A DNA stretch of 64,000 nucleotides from Thermothielavioides terrestris NRRL 8126 (lineage: Eukaryota > Ascomycota > Sordariomycetes > Sordariales > Chaetomiaceae), in NCBI RefSeq assembly GCF_000226115.1, contig NC_016460.1:4514923-4578922 (forward strand), in the 5' to 3' direction. Within the stretch, counting starts at the first letter, position 1. Every line of letters begins with the position of its first letter. The notes beneath the pieces are model-generated. The model searched no databases. It was not told where the DNA came from and was given only the letters and a program-made list of their open reading frames with translations. A program made the translations under genes and the position numbers. Below are positions 32,250-47,184 of the stretch, one piece after another.

Positions 32250-34600
32250 CTCCTTATTTTATACCTAATTCTTTAAGCATTGCAGTATATTGATTAAATC
32301 TATATAAAGCGAGTGTCGTTAGTAGCTTACACAGTGCTTAGCATAGCTAAATAGTCGCTTGTACTTGGAAAATATAGCTAGGATTAAGAGGTAGTCGAAT
32401 ACTATCTTAGAGAGCTATAGGTACTGCTTGGAATATGCTATCTACTACTCTAGCGGCTAATCCACCTTCCTAGGTGGCTTGGAAAGGTAGTTATCGACCT
32501 TATTCTTATAATAGTATATATCTTTGTAATAGTCGGATAACATAAGGAAGCGGTCACTTCCTTAGCTTTCTAGGTGTTCTAAACACTTGTTTAAAGGCTC
32601 TAGCTCGACTAGAAGTTCTAAATAGCTATATTACTCTTAGAAACATTGTTTAAAGATTGTAAGATAGTTCTTACACTTATCCTCTAGAAAATGCCTTTGT
32701 ATCTACCTTATCTTATACTTAGGATATAGAACTATTGTAATCTAGTAAGCTAGTGAGTTGTCGAGTAGGCTAATATATTCTTAAAGCTTTATAATCGCTA
32801 TTTATATACTGTTTTATATAAGCTATGCCTTTGGAGCTAGTTTATTGTTTATAATAGTCGCTATTTACGAGAAGGGTATACTAAATAGCTAGGAGGGTAG
32901 AAGATCAAGCTCGTAGTCTTCTAACTACCTAGGTCTCCTAGCTTAGTGTTATAGTCTATACAATAGCGTTAGCGGCGACGATATCTCTGATATAGTAGCT
33001 GTCTAGGCTAGGCTAAGCCTCTTCTTTAGTATATTAAGCAAGAAGTATATCGTACTAACAACTATATAAAAAGTAGCTCTATTGCCTTTGAACGACTTAA
33101 TAATATCTATAAATAGCTCTAATATATTCTTAATATTAGCCAACGCTAACTAATCTTAATCCATTAGAATATCATTGTATAAAAGGCTATCCTTCTTAGC
33201 TATAGACTATATATAGTAGAGGTCTACTAAGTCCCTTAGTCGAATAGTACGTTGGATTATTAGAAAGACTAAGTTCTACCTTATATCGTTGTCTAGTACC
33301 AACTATAGCCCAACTAGATCTTCTAGCTTAGCCAATAGTATATTAAACTCGTCTACTATATCCCTCTTGGCCTATTTGAACTAGGCCGCTTTAATAAAGG
33401 TATTGTAGCGTTATAGGCTACGACGGATATAGTGGACAATGTAATAAAGCTTCTTAACCGGCCCTACACCCTCCTCCTCTTATTCCTTAATATAAGCTTC
33501 GATAAAGGCCTTTACTACAAAGTTGACGATATACCTAAAATAGCGAAGTCGTCGTTACTTTCTTATAGATAAGAATATAGGTCGGATATAGCTAAGGACC
33601 GCTATAATATATATATTGTTCAAGGAGATATTGTCGTATTAGAAGAAGCCAATATCCTAGGCTAGATCGAAGTCGTCAAGGACCTTTGTAATCTCTGTAG
33701 CTTATATATCGCCAGAGTATAAGCTATATAGCTAAACTATATATAAGAGCCTCGTCTATAGGTTAAACTAGCTATCGACGAAGTAAACTACAATAACGAG
33801 AAGCGTATATAAGTTTAGAGTGGTCTATATATCAAAGGAAAGATGCTTAATAAACCTAGTAGATATTAATGTTAGTTTAATAGCTATCTTCTTAGTATTA
33901 TAAACCTCGAAGATATAACTATTTCCTTAATAGCTTCCTTCTTCTAATAATACCGCTCCTCTACCTAATTCTATATTATATTATTGCTCGTTAGAACGAA
34001 CTTAAAAAGCCTTAGATTAAATAGTTGAAGGAGCTTATAGAAATATATATCTTTAATAGCTATAAATAGGAGGTCGTTTCGAACGATCTAGGTAACAAGC
34101 AATACCTTGATTGAATTGGCTATTGGCTTAACGACTATATTGGCTATAGCTTGTTATATCTCTAAGACTAACTTCGCCCTCTTCGCTAGTAGTTCCTTTA
34201 TATTGTTATAGCGGTTATATTCGCTAGAGAGATAGCCTATAGCACTGGTTGTTACGATAGCTTTAAAGGTCTTATCGTAGTATTTGTAATACTAAGATAT
34301 CTCTCCTAGCTTGCTATTAATAGCCTCAACAAGGAAGCTCCTATAGCTAGCGATCTACAACTTCCAAGGCCTCTTCTTGGCTAGCCAATCTTCTAGGATA
34401 TACTGCTTACTACGTAGTTCAACCTTTGGCTAGTCGACAATGGAATCAGAGGGGAGTTCTTAGAGGTTAGTGCTAACTAGCGCTTCCAACTACGTTGCAA
34501 CGCTTAGGTGGCTATAGCGTAATACCCTTATAAGCGTAGACTGGCCTATAGAGGGCCTAGATAGATCCGTATATATAGCTACGGTACTTGTTGGCTCGCT
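32250..34600 (-). pseudogene. hAT transposase remnant, RIP-mutated
   Basis: Read leftward, about 32.75-32.25 kb still shows the hAT C-terminal dimerisation region: YKNKVDNYLSKPPRKVD, then ...YSKQYL...SKIVFDYLLILA, a KRLFSYAKHCVS segment and RHSLYIDLINILQCL. Upstream, VYPSRKxRLL resembles the 'hP..K' motif that precedes it in hAT proteins. Many tryptophan positions (TGG) read TAG, meaning CCA became CTA on the other strand, the CpA-to-TpA change made by RIP. No intact frame survives, so the element is dead. The outer limits of the former gene are approximate; the part beyond 33 kb is assigned only from position within the element. Confidence 0.8.
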
Positions 34601-34680
34601 AGGATAGCCTAGATAAAGTCGCGATACAACGTATTTTATATGCCAAGCCCAGAGTGTAGGAAAACAGGGCAGTTGTCAGT

Positions 34681-34735
34681 GGCTATAGTGGCTAGGCTAG
34701 GCTGGGCTAGGCTAGGCTAGGCTAGGCTAGGCGGC
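34681..34735. repeat. GCTAG pentamer repeat near the right hAT end
   Basis: About nine tandem copies of GGCTA/GCTAG with one variant, just inside the right subterminal region of the transposon. Confidence 0.8.
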
Positions 34736-34895
34736 ATCCTGCGAAGCACTGACCACTATGCGGTCTTGGCAAATATTTGCAAGTAAACAAGTCAAATCCT
34801 GGGCCGTATTTGCTTGCGAAGAGGGCCGATTTGCGTTGATTTGCGTTGATTTGATTTGATTTGCGTTGAGTAGATTTGACTTGTTAGGAGCCTTG

Positions 34896-34903
34896 CCACC
34901 GTG
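34896..34903. repeat. Right target-site duplication of the hAT element
   Basis: CCACCGTG, identical to 31537-31544, immediately after the right terminal inverted repeat. Confidence 0.9.
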
Positions 34904-35051
34904 ATGTACGCCAGCTCCATGGCCGCCACAAAGCTGTGGAGGCGCGCCAAGGCGATCCTGTCCCAAGGACTGGCTCTCGCATCCAAGAACGAAGGCCAGC
35001 TCTCAAGAAGTGGTAGGAGAGTGTAGTGGCCAACCTATCATCCAGCTCTCA

Positions 35052-36548
35052 TCACCCCGTTCTAGCAGCTAGCCCTCTTCCCCTTTCAAACATCCATTTC
35101 TCGACGATCTCCACGCCAAACGTAAGCTCCAGCACAGCCACAGTAAACTCATCGATATCTTCTGGCAGCGCATCCTGAAGGATCCTCTCGGATGCACTCA
35201 TCGAATTTTGCACCATAACCCAAGGCGGCAGCCTCGGGGACTCTTCGTCCCCGCCGGCATTACCACCACCACCATCACCACCACCACCACCACTACTCCC
35301 TGCCCCCATCATCCCAGCCCCTCCCGCGTTCCTCCCGGCCACCTTCTCCCCTCCCGCCGCCCCGCGTTGCAACCTCTCCATCCACACATACCCACTCCCA
35401 GCATCCCACAGCCCGTTCTGCGCCGTGAAGGCGATCGTGCCGGGACAGACGCTATGCCCGAGCCGCAGCGTGTCATAGACGTTCTGCATGTACATGGCAA
35501 CCGTGTAGACGCGCCGGACCGACTCGGCGTGGATCCAAGCGCGCCAGAGCGACGGGATGGGCGTCAGGTGGGGGTCGCGGGGAAGGGCGAAGGGGTTGCC
35601 GTTCATGTTCATGCTCATGTCTTCCAGGAGGCGTTGGTGAGGATTGGGGTTGGGCGAGAGGGGGGGCAGGTCGGCGCAGGCGCAGTCGAGGCGGGCGCTC
35701 TCGAGCATTTGTTTGGCCCAGGTTCGGAGGGTCGTCATGTGCTGCTCGGCCTGGGCGCGCGCGCGAATGTCTCCGTCAAAGAGGCGGATGAGTTGGTAGA
35801 CGAAGAGGGCTTGGGTGCGGGCCAGGTGGGTTGGGGTGGTGAGCAGGACGCTGGGGTTCAGACCGTAGTCGTCATCGTCGTCGTCGTCGTCGTCGTTGTT
35901 GTTGGGCTGGGGCTGGCTTTGCATGAGGCGGTTGACGCGGTCGTCGATGATGCGGAGGGCTGTGGCCTTTGCGCTGTCAGACGAGGCCGTGTTGTACGCC
36001 GTCAGCGAGGTGAGGCAGTCCTGTAGGCAGTCTGGTAGCCAGCCGCTGTACAGGTGCTTGTGCATCAAGGGGCTGTGACCATGGCGCACCCAGTCTGCCG
36101 CCCACGCCTTGATCCTGTTGATGAAATGCGAGAGTGTTTCCTCGGCCACTGGTAACAGAGACCCGTCTGCTACCATCGAGGAGCAACCGTGATGCAGTGC
36201 CCATGATTCGGCGGACAGGAACCAGCGGCAGTGACTCCCAGTGGCCGCGCTTGATGGGTAGCCTGAGGTAGCCCCGGAAAGGGAGGAGTGCGGCCGGGGG
36301 GATCTGGAGGACAGCGCCAGTGCAGCTCCCTCGTCTTGCTCGGCTCCCCTATCGGCAGTTCCACTGCTGACGCCGGGTCGCTGCGGGTACGAGCAGGCAA
36401 TGCCCTTCTCGCTGCAGCGTACACACGCCGGAGCCTCCTTTCCACATTTCCGCTTTGCGGCTGTGCATTGGACACACGCCCTTCGCTGTCGCCGTGCGCG
36501 CGTGGGAAAGCGGCCTGTCTCGGCAAGTCTTGCGCCTTGTGAAGCCAT
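35052..36548 (-). CDS. Zn2Cys6 transcription factor, 498 aa, single exon
   Basis: The N-terminus carries RRACVQCTAAKRKCGKEAP and ACVRCSEKGIACSYP, with zinc-cluster cysteines at 25, 28, 35, 42, 45 and 52 in the Zn(II)2Cys6 spacing. Basic residues on both sides (TRARRQRR, KRK) suit nuclear import and DNA contact. The rest resembles regulators with an AflR-like layout: a Ser/Pro-rich linker, then a helical region (WALHHGCSSMV; CLQDCLTSLTAYNT; RIIDDRVNRLMQ; an Asn-Asp run of about 12 residues; ALFVYQLIRLFDGDIRARAQ). A Gly-rich low-complexity stretch precedes the end. I start at MASQGARL; an ATG ten codons upstream is also possible. It lies right beside the hAT insertion and transcribes toward it. 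Target genes unknown. Confidence 0.8.
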   Translation of the reverse strand: MASQGARLAETGRFPTRARRQRRACVQCTAAKRKCGKEAPACVRCSEKGIACSYPQRPGVSSGTADRGAEQDEGAALALSSRSPRPHSSLSGATSGYPSSAATGSHCRWFLSAESWALHHGCSSMVADGSLLPVAEETLSHFINRIKAWAADWVRHGHSPLMHKHLYSGWLPDCLQDCLTSLTAYNTASSDSAKATALRIIDDRVNRLMQSQPQPNNNDDDDDDDDDYGLNPSVLLTTPTHLARTQALFVYQLIRLFDGDIRARAQAEQHMTTLRTWAKQMLESARLDCACADLPPLSPNPNPHQRLLEDMSMNMNGNPFALPRDPHLTPIPSLWRAWIHAESVRRVYTVAMYMQNVYDTLRLGHSVCPGTIAFTAQNGLWDAGSGYVWMERLQRGAAGGEKVAGRNAGGAGMMGAGSSGGGGGDGGGGNAGGDEESPRLPPWVMVQNSMSASERILQDALPEDIDEFTVAVLELTFGVEIVEKWMFERGRGLAARTG

Positions 36549-37007
36549 CTTCGGAAATAGGAGATAGATGACAAACATCTGCGGGTTCTGAGGGTTCCGA
36601 GCGCGTGAGATGGCCCATTAATAATGCTTGGCGGCCGAGACTTGCCTTATTGGGCAGCACGCTCCTCTTTGCTGTCGCCTCTGAGAGTTAGCCTGCGGGT
36701 TTGAGCGGAAAAACTGCGGGTTTGGGGCGGAAAACGTGCGGGCTTATGGTTCAGGTTACTAGTCTTCTCTATCGAGAGGGGATTACGCAGTAGGGGTATG
36801 TTAGTCAGTACGGAATATCGTCAAGGAGCTGTTTCAAGGAGCTGGATCAACTCGACATCGAAGAATCGCAATGGAACGAAGGACAGGTTCTCACTATTTA
36901 AGAGTCCGATCTGCACCTCCCATAGCTCCCTCCTCACCATCATCATCAACCTCCTCATCAATATCAGAAACCAAGATCTATTGTTCTTGACCCAACCCGC
37001 TTCAACC
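36549..37007. other. Bidirectional promoter region
   Basis: 459 bp between the divergent Zn2Cys6 regulator and the SDR gene. It contains three spaced copies of a TGCGGG(T/C)TT motif at about 36691-36742 (two of them followed by GGCGGAAAA- or AGCGGAAAAA-like sequence), which could be binding sites for the adjacent zinc-cluster regulator; this is a guess from position and repetition. Confidence 0.45.
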
Positions 37008-38053
37008 ATGTCTGTCGCCTGGAACGTTCCCTTCGTCAAGACGGTCCACAAGCAGCCGTACGCTGCCATATCGCCTTCCCGACCTGAGCTCAGCCAGGCC
37101 GGGAAGACCGTGCTTGTCCTCGGAGGCTCGATCAGCATCGGTCTCTCTATCGCCAAGTCGTTCGTGCAGGCCTCGGCTTCGCATGTCATCGTCACTGGGC
37201 GACGCCAAACCGTCCTGGACAACGCGGTGGCTGAGCTCAAAGCCGAAGCCAAGGGCTCGGGCACTACCATCACCGGCATTTCATCGGATATGGCGGACCT
37301 CGCTGCCACCGAGAAGCTGTGGGATGAACTGAAGCACCGCGGCATTGTCGTTGATGTTCTCGTTCTCAACGGTGTTAACGCGGGACCGGCGAAACCGCTC
37401 TTGGAGGCCGGCCTGGCTCCGGTCTGGAACGCGTTCGAGGCGAACGTACGGGCTCTGCTTGACCACACCGAGAGATTCCGTAAACAAGAAGGGAGCTCCA
37501 ACAGGTCCAAGGCAGGTTTCCTCCATGTCCCGTTCCTTTATATCCAACCTTAGCGGTCGCGGCTAACCGTACACCCAGTACCTGATCAACCTCTCCACGG
37601 TCGCCATTCATCTCTACGAGGTCGAGGCCAAGGCAATTCCGACTTATGCTCTGACGAAGAGCGCTGGCACGCTGTTGGTGCAGCTGATCGCCAACGACAC
37701 AGACCCCAGTGATCTGCAAGTTATCAGCTTCAATCCGGGCTCGATTCTATCCGAGTCGGCCCGGAACGTGGGCTTTGATGAGACCTCCTTCCCCTGGGAC
37801 GACGGTAACGCTCTCTCTCTTGCTCTCTTTCTTTGCTTGCTGCGGCTCAGGGTTAGGTTGCTGACGCCCGGCACCAGAGAAACTCCCAGGCCATTTCGCC
37901 GTCTGGAGTGCGACTGAGGAGGCTCGGTTTCTGCATGGCCGGTTTGTTTGCTCTTGGTGGGACGTTGATGAGATGAAGGCGGCCGATTCCGAATTCCGTC
38001 GCAGACTTGATTCCCAATATCACTTCCTCCGGGTTGGTATTGTCGGTGCCTGA
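37008..38053 (+). CDS. Short-chain dehydrogenase/reductase, 301 aa, three exons
   Basis: Exons 37008-37511, 37579-37804 and 37878-38053. SDR enzymes use NAD(P) to oxidise or reduce carbonyl and hydroxyl groups. The cofactor loop is TVLVLGGSISIGLSIAKSF, a GGSxxIG variant of TGxxxGIG; a NGVNAG stands where NNAG is usual. The catalytic region is YLINLSTVAIH (Ser) and TYALTKSAG (YxxxK). Splicing at the last intron joins WDDE to KLPGHFAVWSATEEARFLHGRF, a conserved-looking end. The first intron fits best with a GC donor (AAG|GCAGGT) because it joins NRSK to YLINLST; a GT donor 15 bp later would add five residues. It is divergent from the Zn2Cys6 gene, so co-regulation is possible. Substrate unknown. 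Confidence 0.85.
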
Positions 38054-39142
38054 GCTCGGTTCGCCGACCTTGTGTGAGAAACGGAAGCGTCTTGAAGCAA
38101 TGGCAGGGACGACGGGCAATGTTTCAAAAGAGGCTGCTGTGCCGCCAATCAGATATTCATGTAGCTGAGTTTCGAACAGCCAACTGTTGACAGATGCGGT
38201 AGAGCACAATCTAGACCCTGGGTGACACTATCCCATATCATTCGACCTCCTCCGCTGCATACCTGGCAGTTACACTTCGAACTTGCTGCAAGGCTTCTGG
38301 TAAGGGTAAACGGCCTACATAGAAATCGGGTGCCGCACCTAGCAGAGTAATACTGGCAAAAGGGCGGTAACTTTCGGCGCCCAATGCAAGGGCTGCTCCC
38401 TCTTATGGACCAAGGACCCGATCTAGGGCGGTCGTCTATGTAGCCCTTCCTCATTCCTTCCACATGTCAGAGACTTGTCCGGAATGCCATCAAGCGGAGA
38501 ACAGAAAATAAATTTCTGATAGGTAGGCTGAAGCAGGAGTCGTTGGTTTTTGCGCTTGTTGAGCAGTGGTGGTGTATAGGTGTACTTTACTCTCGACCAA
38601 AAGGTCGGAGGTTGTTTACACCACCCCACAGCCATGGCTGTATGATCAGTGAACAACCCACACCACCCTTCCCGGTGGGGAACGTGCTTAGGCCCGAGAC
38701 CATGAGTCAGAAGAGGCCCGTTCTCAGCTACTCGCGATCCCAGAGCTCAGGGTCCCCTGCTGTCGTGTAAAAGATAGAGCCGTGTGGCGGATTCCGAACA
38801 CCTGATGCTGCTCTCACCGTTCGCCCGATGGTCTAGGCCTTCCTGCCCTACCGACCGCGGGAAACACAGCTTTTGCCACTTGCCATCTTATCACGACACG
38901 TGGATGCCCTCGATATAAGAACGTAGCTAACGCCATTTGCATCTCGCGTTTTCTTTGCACCGAAAATGTTGGTGGCGCTAGTGCTTAGGCTCAGGCCCTG
39001 TGCCGCGAAGTTTTCGCGATGCCGGTTCTATGCTTTGCTTTTCGTTTGATGGAGGTTATTGACTTGCATATGGCTTGGAACGCGACCTTTCAGCGATATT
39101 CTGGCGACACTTGGCCGGCGGTCTCAGACAACATTGGGAGAC
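38054..39142. other. Intergenic, nothing recognised
   Basis: 1.1 kb of mixed composition between two plus-strand genes. Short frames only. The final 200 bp should hold the promoter of the rhodopsin-like gene. Confidence 0.4.
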
Positions 39143-40476
39143 ATGGGAGAAGAGCGGGATCTCGTTGAGCCCAACCCGGGCTGGGCCCGTGAGAACAATG
39201 GACCGAGGGTTCTCGGTGTCACTGTGACGATGACCACGCTGGGCTTTCTCTTTGTGCTCGCCAGGATCTACTGTCGCTTCATTTCCGTTAGAAAGCTCGC
39301 GGTTGATGATTACATTGTCGTACTTACTACCGTGAGTTACCTAAGCTCACTGTGGATGAACATCCTGCCGTTCGTTCTGGCGTCCTGCTAACCATCTCGT
39401 GTATACCTTTAGTTGATGAGCATAGTGAGCGTTGTGTTTGTCGGCGTCGCCGTCTCGTACGGGGCGGGGCGGCATATTGCCACAATTCCGCCGAACGACG
39501 CCCACAAAGCTATCTTTTACACCATGGTGGCCTCCCCGCCAAGCATATTGGCATTCACGGTTCCCAAGATAGCCGTCCTCATTTTGCTGGTGAAGGTTCT
39601 GTGCCCGAGCCGGCGGCACAGGGTATTCATGTGGACCATTGCGGTTTTAGTCTCGCTAATGTCGATAGGCACCATGGTCATGATTTGGGTGCAGTGTCAA
39701 CCCGTGGCGGTGCAGTGGGGAGAAGCGAAAGGGACATGCTGGAACCCCGAGGTTGTCTTCATCTTTGGACTCGTGCATGGCGTTTTATCAGCGCTATTCG
39801 ACTTCTACCTGGCCATGTATCCGAGTATTGTGCTGTCTTCCTTGCATCGGGTCAACTGGAAAAAGAAGCTAGCACTATCATCTGCCCTTGGGTTTGGATA
39901 CTGGTGAGTATGTTCGAGTGCCAGGAGGAACAGACTGAAAGCGTGCTAACCAGATGAACGTCAACAGTGCTAGCGGGGTCGCGGCCTACAAGGCCCATAC
40001 TCTAAGCCACCTTCTCTCGCTGAAAGATTTCACATTCGCCATCGATGACGTTGTCCTGTGGACGAAGTGAGTTGTCCCCGACTCAGCCCGTACGGTCGGT
40101 TCATGGCTTTGCAATCTAACCTTCCCGTTTCTGTAGCATCGAGGGGAACCTCGTGCTAATCGGCGCTTGCATTCCGTGCCTTTACCCTCTTGTCAAGAAG
40201 CTCTTTGGCGTAACGGCACTTGGGGATAGGACCTCAACAGCCGTACGGAGGCCTCCCCTCGACACGATAGGGTCGCCCCGCAGAGATCGGCAACGTGCCA
40301 TCAAGGGAACGTTCGAAGTCTCAGGGCTAGACAACTTGGACGGAAGCAACGGGACGGCAACTCACATCCCATTGGAAGGGTGCCCGTCCAAGCCCGACAC
40401 GGCCAGGCATTGGGCTGAGGAGGCGGCTGCGCAGCTCGAGCGCCAGCAACGGCAGGTAGAGGGGGAAATGGTATGA
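39143..40476 (+). CDS. Rhodopsin-like integral membrane protein (PTH11/SAT4-like), 372 aa, four exons
   Basis: Exons 39143-39331, 39413-39903, 39968-40066 and 40137-40476; introns 81, 64 and 70 bp, all GT-AG. Seven predicted hydrophobic segments: LGVTVTMTTLGFLFVLARIY, VVLTTLMSIVSVVFVGVAVSYG, ILAFTVPKIAVLILLVKVL, FMWTIAVLVSLMSIGTMVMIW, FIFGLVHGVLSALFDFYLAMYP, LALSSALGFGYWCASGVAAY and NLVLIGACIPCLYPLV. Hallmarks of the fungal rhodopsin-domain family are the LARIYCRF and LAVDDY segments, the CQPVAVQW loop and the final ...IEGNLVLIGACIPCLYPLVKK. The last ~90 residues are a hydrophilic cytosolic tail. Unlike the receptor at 60.7 kb it has no CFEM domain. Members are often guessed to be receptors; the ligand is unknown. 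Confidence 0.88.
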
Positions 40477-40679
40477 TTAGGCCGGGGAAAGGAATATATA
40501 TGTCAACGAGGTTCGTCAAGATCGGGGGCATGCAAGTTGGGAGATGTACGCAGGGTGGTAAACCCTAGCCGGCGGTTACACTGCAGGCGAGAATTACTCG
40601 TCGGGTTCGCCGGGCGCTCAACAACCAGCCATCGACGCGCGGCTCCCATCTGTGTTGTTGCAACACGAAGAGGCCGTCA

Positions 40680-42156
40680 TGAAGCTCGAGCGGTCACCGC
40701 CCAGGAAGACCGCGTAGTCAGTGGGAGGCTGTCGAAGCGGTTCATTGACGACGCCGGCCATTACAACATCTCGTTCTATCTCATCAATGATGTCCACGCC
40801 CACCTCGATGAATTTTCAACTTCCGGCACCGACCGCACGCACCCCCGAGCGCGAGTGCTTCGGCCGCCATGCGCGCGTAAAGACCGTGTTCATGGACACC
40901 CGGCAGCGGCGTCTGGACTCACTTTTATTGAACACCGGCGACGAGCTCCCCGGCACCGTGTTCTCCACCTTCTACAGCGGCGAGATCGCCGAGACGCTGA
41001 ATCAGATGATCGTCTTCGACACTATGACGCTGGGCAACCACGAGTTTGACCGTGACGATAACCACCTGGGCCAGTTCCTCGAGAACCTGAGCTTGCCCAT
41101 CGTCAGCGCCAACATCGTGTCGGACCAGCCCGTGCTCAACCCTGCCATCACGCCGTTCCACATCTTCCCGCAGTACGACCTGGCCGTCATCGGCATCACG
41201 ACCGACACGACGCCAGGCATCTCCTCTCCGGGCAAGGGCACGACATTCGGCGACCACGTGGTATCGGCGCACAACACGGTCAATTCCCTCGGGGCGACCA
41301 CCAACTCGCGCGACTCGCAGCTCTCACCTGCATTGAGTACGGCGAGAACCAGCGGCTCGCCTGCGAGACAACCAGCTTGCACCTGACCATGGGCGGACAC
41401 AGCTACAGGCCGCTGGTGCTTGGGGATTTCATGGGAGCCGTGGGCCCCTTCCTGACCATGGTCAACAACAGAGACGGCGACGAGGTGTTTATCGTCACGG
41501 CCTACCGGCGGGGCAAGTACCTTGGCTACATCGACGTGACGTACGACAAGCAAGGGAAGGTGCTAGCGTACCAGGGCGGGCCCATTCCCCTGACAAACGC
41601 GACGGCACAGGAATCGGAGCTGCAGAAGCAGGTTGATGAATGACGTGAGCCGTATGAAGAGCTTTCAAAGCAGGAGGTTGGCGTGAGCAACGTAGTATTG
41701 GATCAAACCACCGCGTTCCCATTTGGCACCACCGTCGTCGAGATCACCGTGTCGGGCGAGAGGCTGTGGTCGTGAATGTTGGCAACGGCAAGGCCGTGAC
41801 GTCGTTCCTGCAGGTCAGTCGCGGCATCTGCGCTGAGTACGAGCCGGGGACTGCTAATGGCACCGGCGACGTGCTCGTGGCGCTGACTACCGAAGACAAG
41901 CCGCTGGATAAGGCGGCCGACTACAGGATCGTTATGGTGGACTTTGTGGCTTTCGGCGGGGACAAATTTTTCAGCGCCCCCATTTGAGAACCTGGTCATC
42001 CAGGACACCGTGGATGAAGTGCCGGTGAGGCACATTGGTGCCATGTCACCCATCAATACTGCGCTGGATGATGGCCGGCTGAAGACTGTGAGACGGTGCA
42101 AGGCGGGACGCGCGGCCAGAATGGCCAAGATGCGGAGGATAAGGAAGGCTGAGTAA
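40680..42156 (+). pseudogene. Broken 5'-nucleotidase / calcineurin-like phosphoesterase
   Basis: The intact parent would be a UshA-type metallophosphoesterase that dephosphorylates nucleotides. Recognisable pieces are YLINDVHAHLDEF (metal-binding DxH), LLNTGDELPGTVF, TLGNHEFD (GNHE), MGGHSYRPL (GHS) and, late, YRIVMVDFVAFGGDKFF. They lie in changing frames. I count at least six lesions: a stop near 40712, a frameshift in a C run at ~40842-40846, a switch near 41310, a TGA at ~41641, a frame change with apparent loss of sequence near 41760, and another shift at a C run near 41973. Introns cannot rescue all of these. It is a decayed gene just downstream of the rhodopsin-like gene. Confidence 0.85.
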
Positions 42157-43006
42157 CAGATATCCCTGAACATCGAGGAGGACACTGGGTACCTAAGGTG
42201 GCCAAAGCAGCTGTGATTCGTACCTGCAATGTTAGAGTGACTGGTGCTATGTACACCCACCTAAGCCAGCTCCTCGACACGCTCCACCTCTTCCCAAGAC
42301 AGCTTCTTGCCACACACGTGCAAATGCGCGGGGATCCCTGATTGTCCTAACTTCCTCGCTGGGAACTGCCGCTGGAAGAGAGGATCCAGCTCAGCCAAGG
42401 TGCCTCCGTTCGGCTCCGGCAGGCTAAGCCCTGCGCCGCAGCAGATATGCTCTTGCGCACAACGGCCACAGACAGCAGTCGCAGCGGCAGCTGACTCGAG
42501 TATCTTCACGTGTCATCCATGAGCTTCCGGGGCCGAAATAACCGCTCACCTACACTGGGAGGAACGTCGCGACACGGACGGGGCGGATCGGCTCACGACG
42601 TCAGTCTTCTTTTCCGCAATTTTGCGCGCTTCAATGGCAGTCCTTGGAATTCAAGGATCGAAAAAGAGCCCGTCTTGCATGGGGAGACGGTGAAGCGGTC
42701 CTTGGCAAGATCGCGAGTCGACGCGTAAGCACTGCAGCGGGCCGTGGCGAGAGCGGAGCAGGACAAGTGCAAGCTCGTGGGGTTTCGAGACCGTGCAGCA
42801 CGGAAAAAAGAAAAAAACTCGTGTGGGGCTTCCAGGCAGAGCACACCAGTTAAGGCAGCAGGGCAGAGGAGCAAGAGCCAATTCGAGGCCGAACGAACCA
42901 AACACAGGAACTGTCCTACCATTGCCGAATATCATTCTGCCCATCTGCCTTCAAACCGGCATCAATTGCTACGTACACAGCAGTGGTAAGAAATGCACTC
43001 CACGCC
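42157..43006. other. Region between the pseudogene and katG
   Basis: Apart from the possible minus-strand exon at 42.3-42.5 kb listed separately, I see no gene. The part near 43.0 kb is the 3' flank of katG. Confidence 0.4.
42261..42509 (-). CDS. Possible terminal exon, Cys-rich, unknown
   Basis: A coding-like stretch ending at TAG that encodes TAVCGRCAQEHICCGAGLSL, PEPNGGTLAELDPLFQRQFP, then KLGQSGIPAHLHVCGKKLSWEEV. It has CxxC and CC pairs, and the last part reads like a real domain. No ATG opens the frame, and I could not join it to an upstream exon; just above it an in-frame stop follows ATGGATGACACG. It may be the end of a gene whose 5' part I cannot see, or a relic. Confidence 0.35.
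   Translation of the reverse strand: MKILESAAAATAVCGRCAQEHICCGAGLSLPEPNGGTLAELDPLFQRQFPARKLGQSGIPAHLHVCGKKLSWEEVERVEELA

Positions 43007-47184
<4,178 letters not shown>

Larger units (their letters stand above)
31545..34895. mobile_element. RIP-decayed hAT DNA transposon, 3,351 bp
   Basis: The left end CAAGGCTCCCAACAAGTCAAA and the right end, read inward, CAAGGCTCCTAACAAGTCAAA, are inverted repeats differing at one base, a C/T transition. An 8-bp direct duplication, CCACCGTG, lies outside both ends, as hAT elements make on insertion. Short GTCAAAT and TTGATTTGCG motifs repeat just inside the right end, as subterminal transposase-binding repeats do. The interior is very AT-rich with excess TA dinucleotides and abundant stops, the mark of RIP. 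The flanks are normal GC-rich DNA, so the boundary is sharp. Confidence 0.92.
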
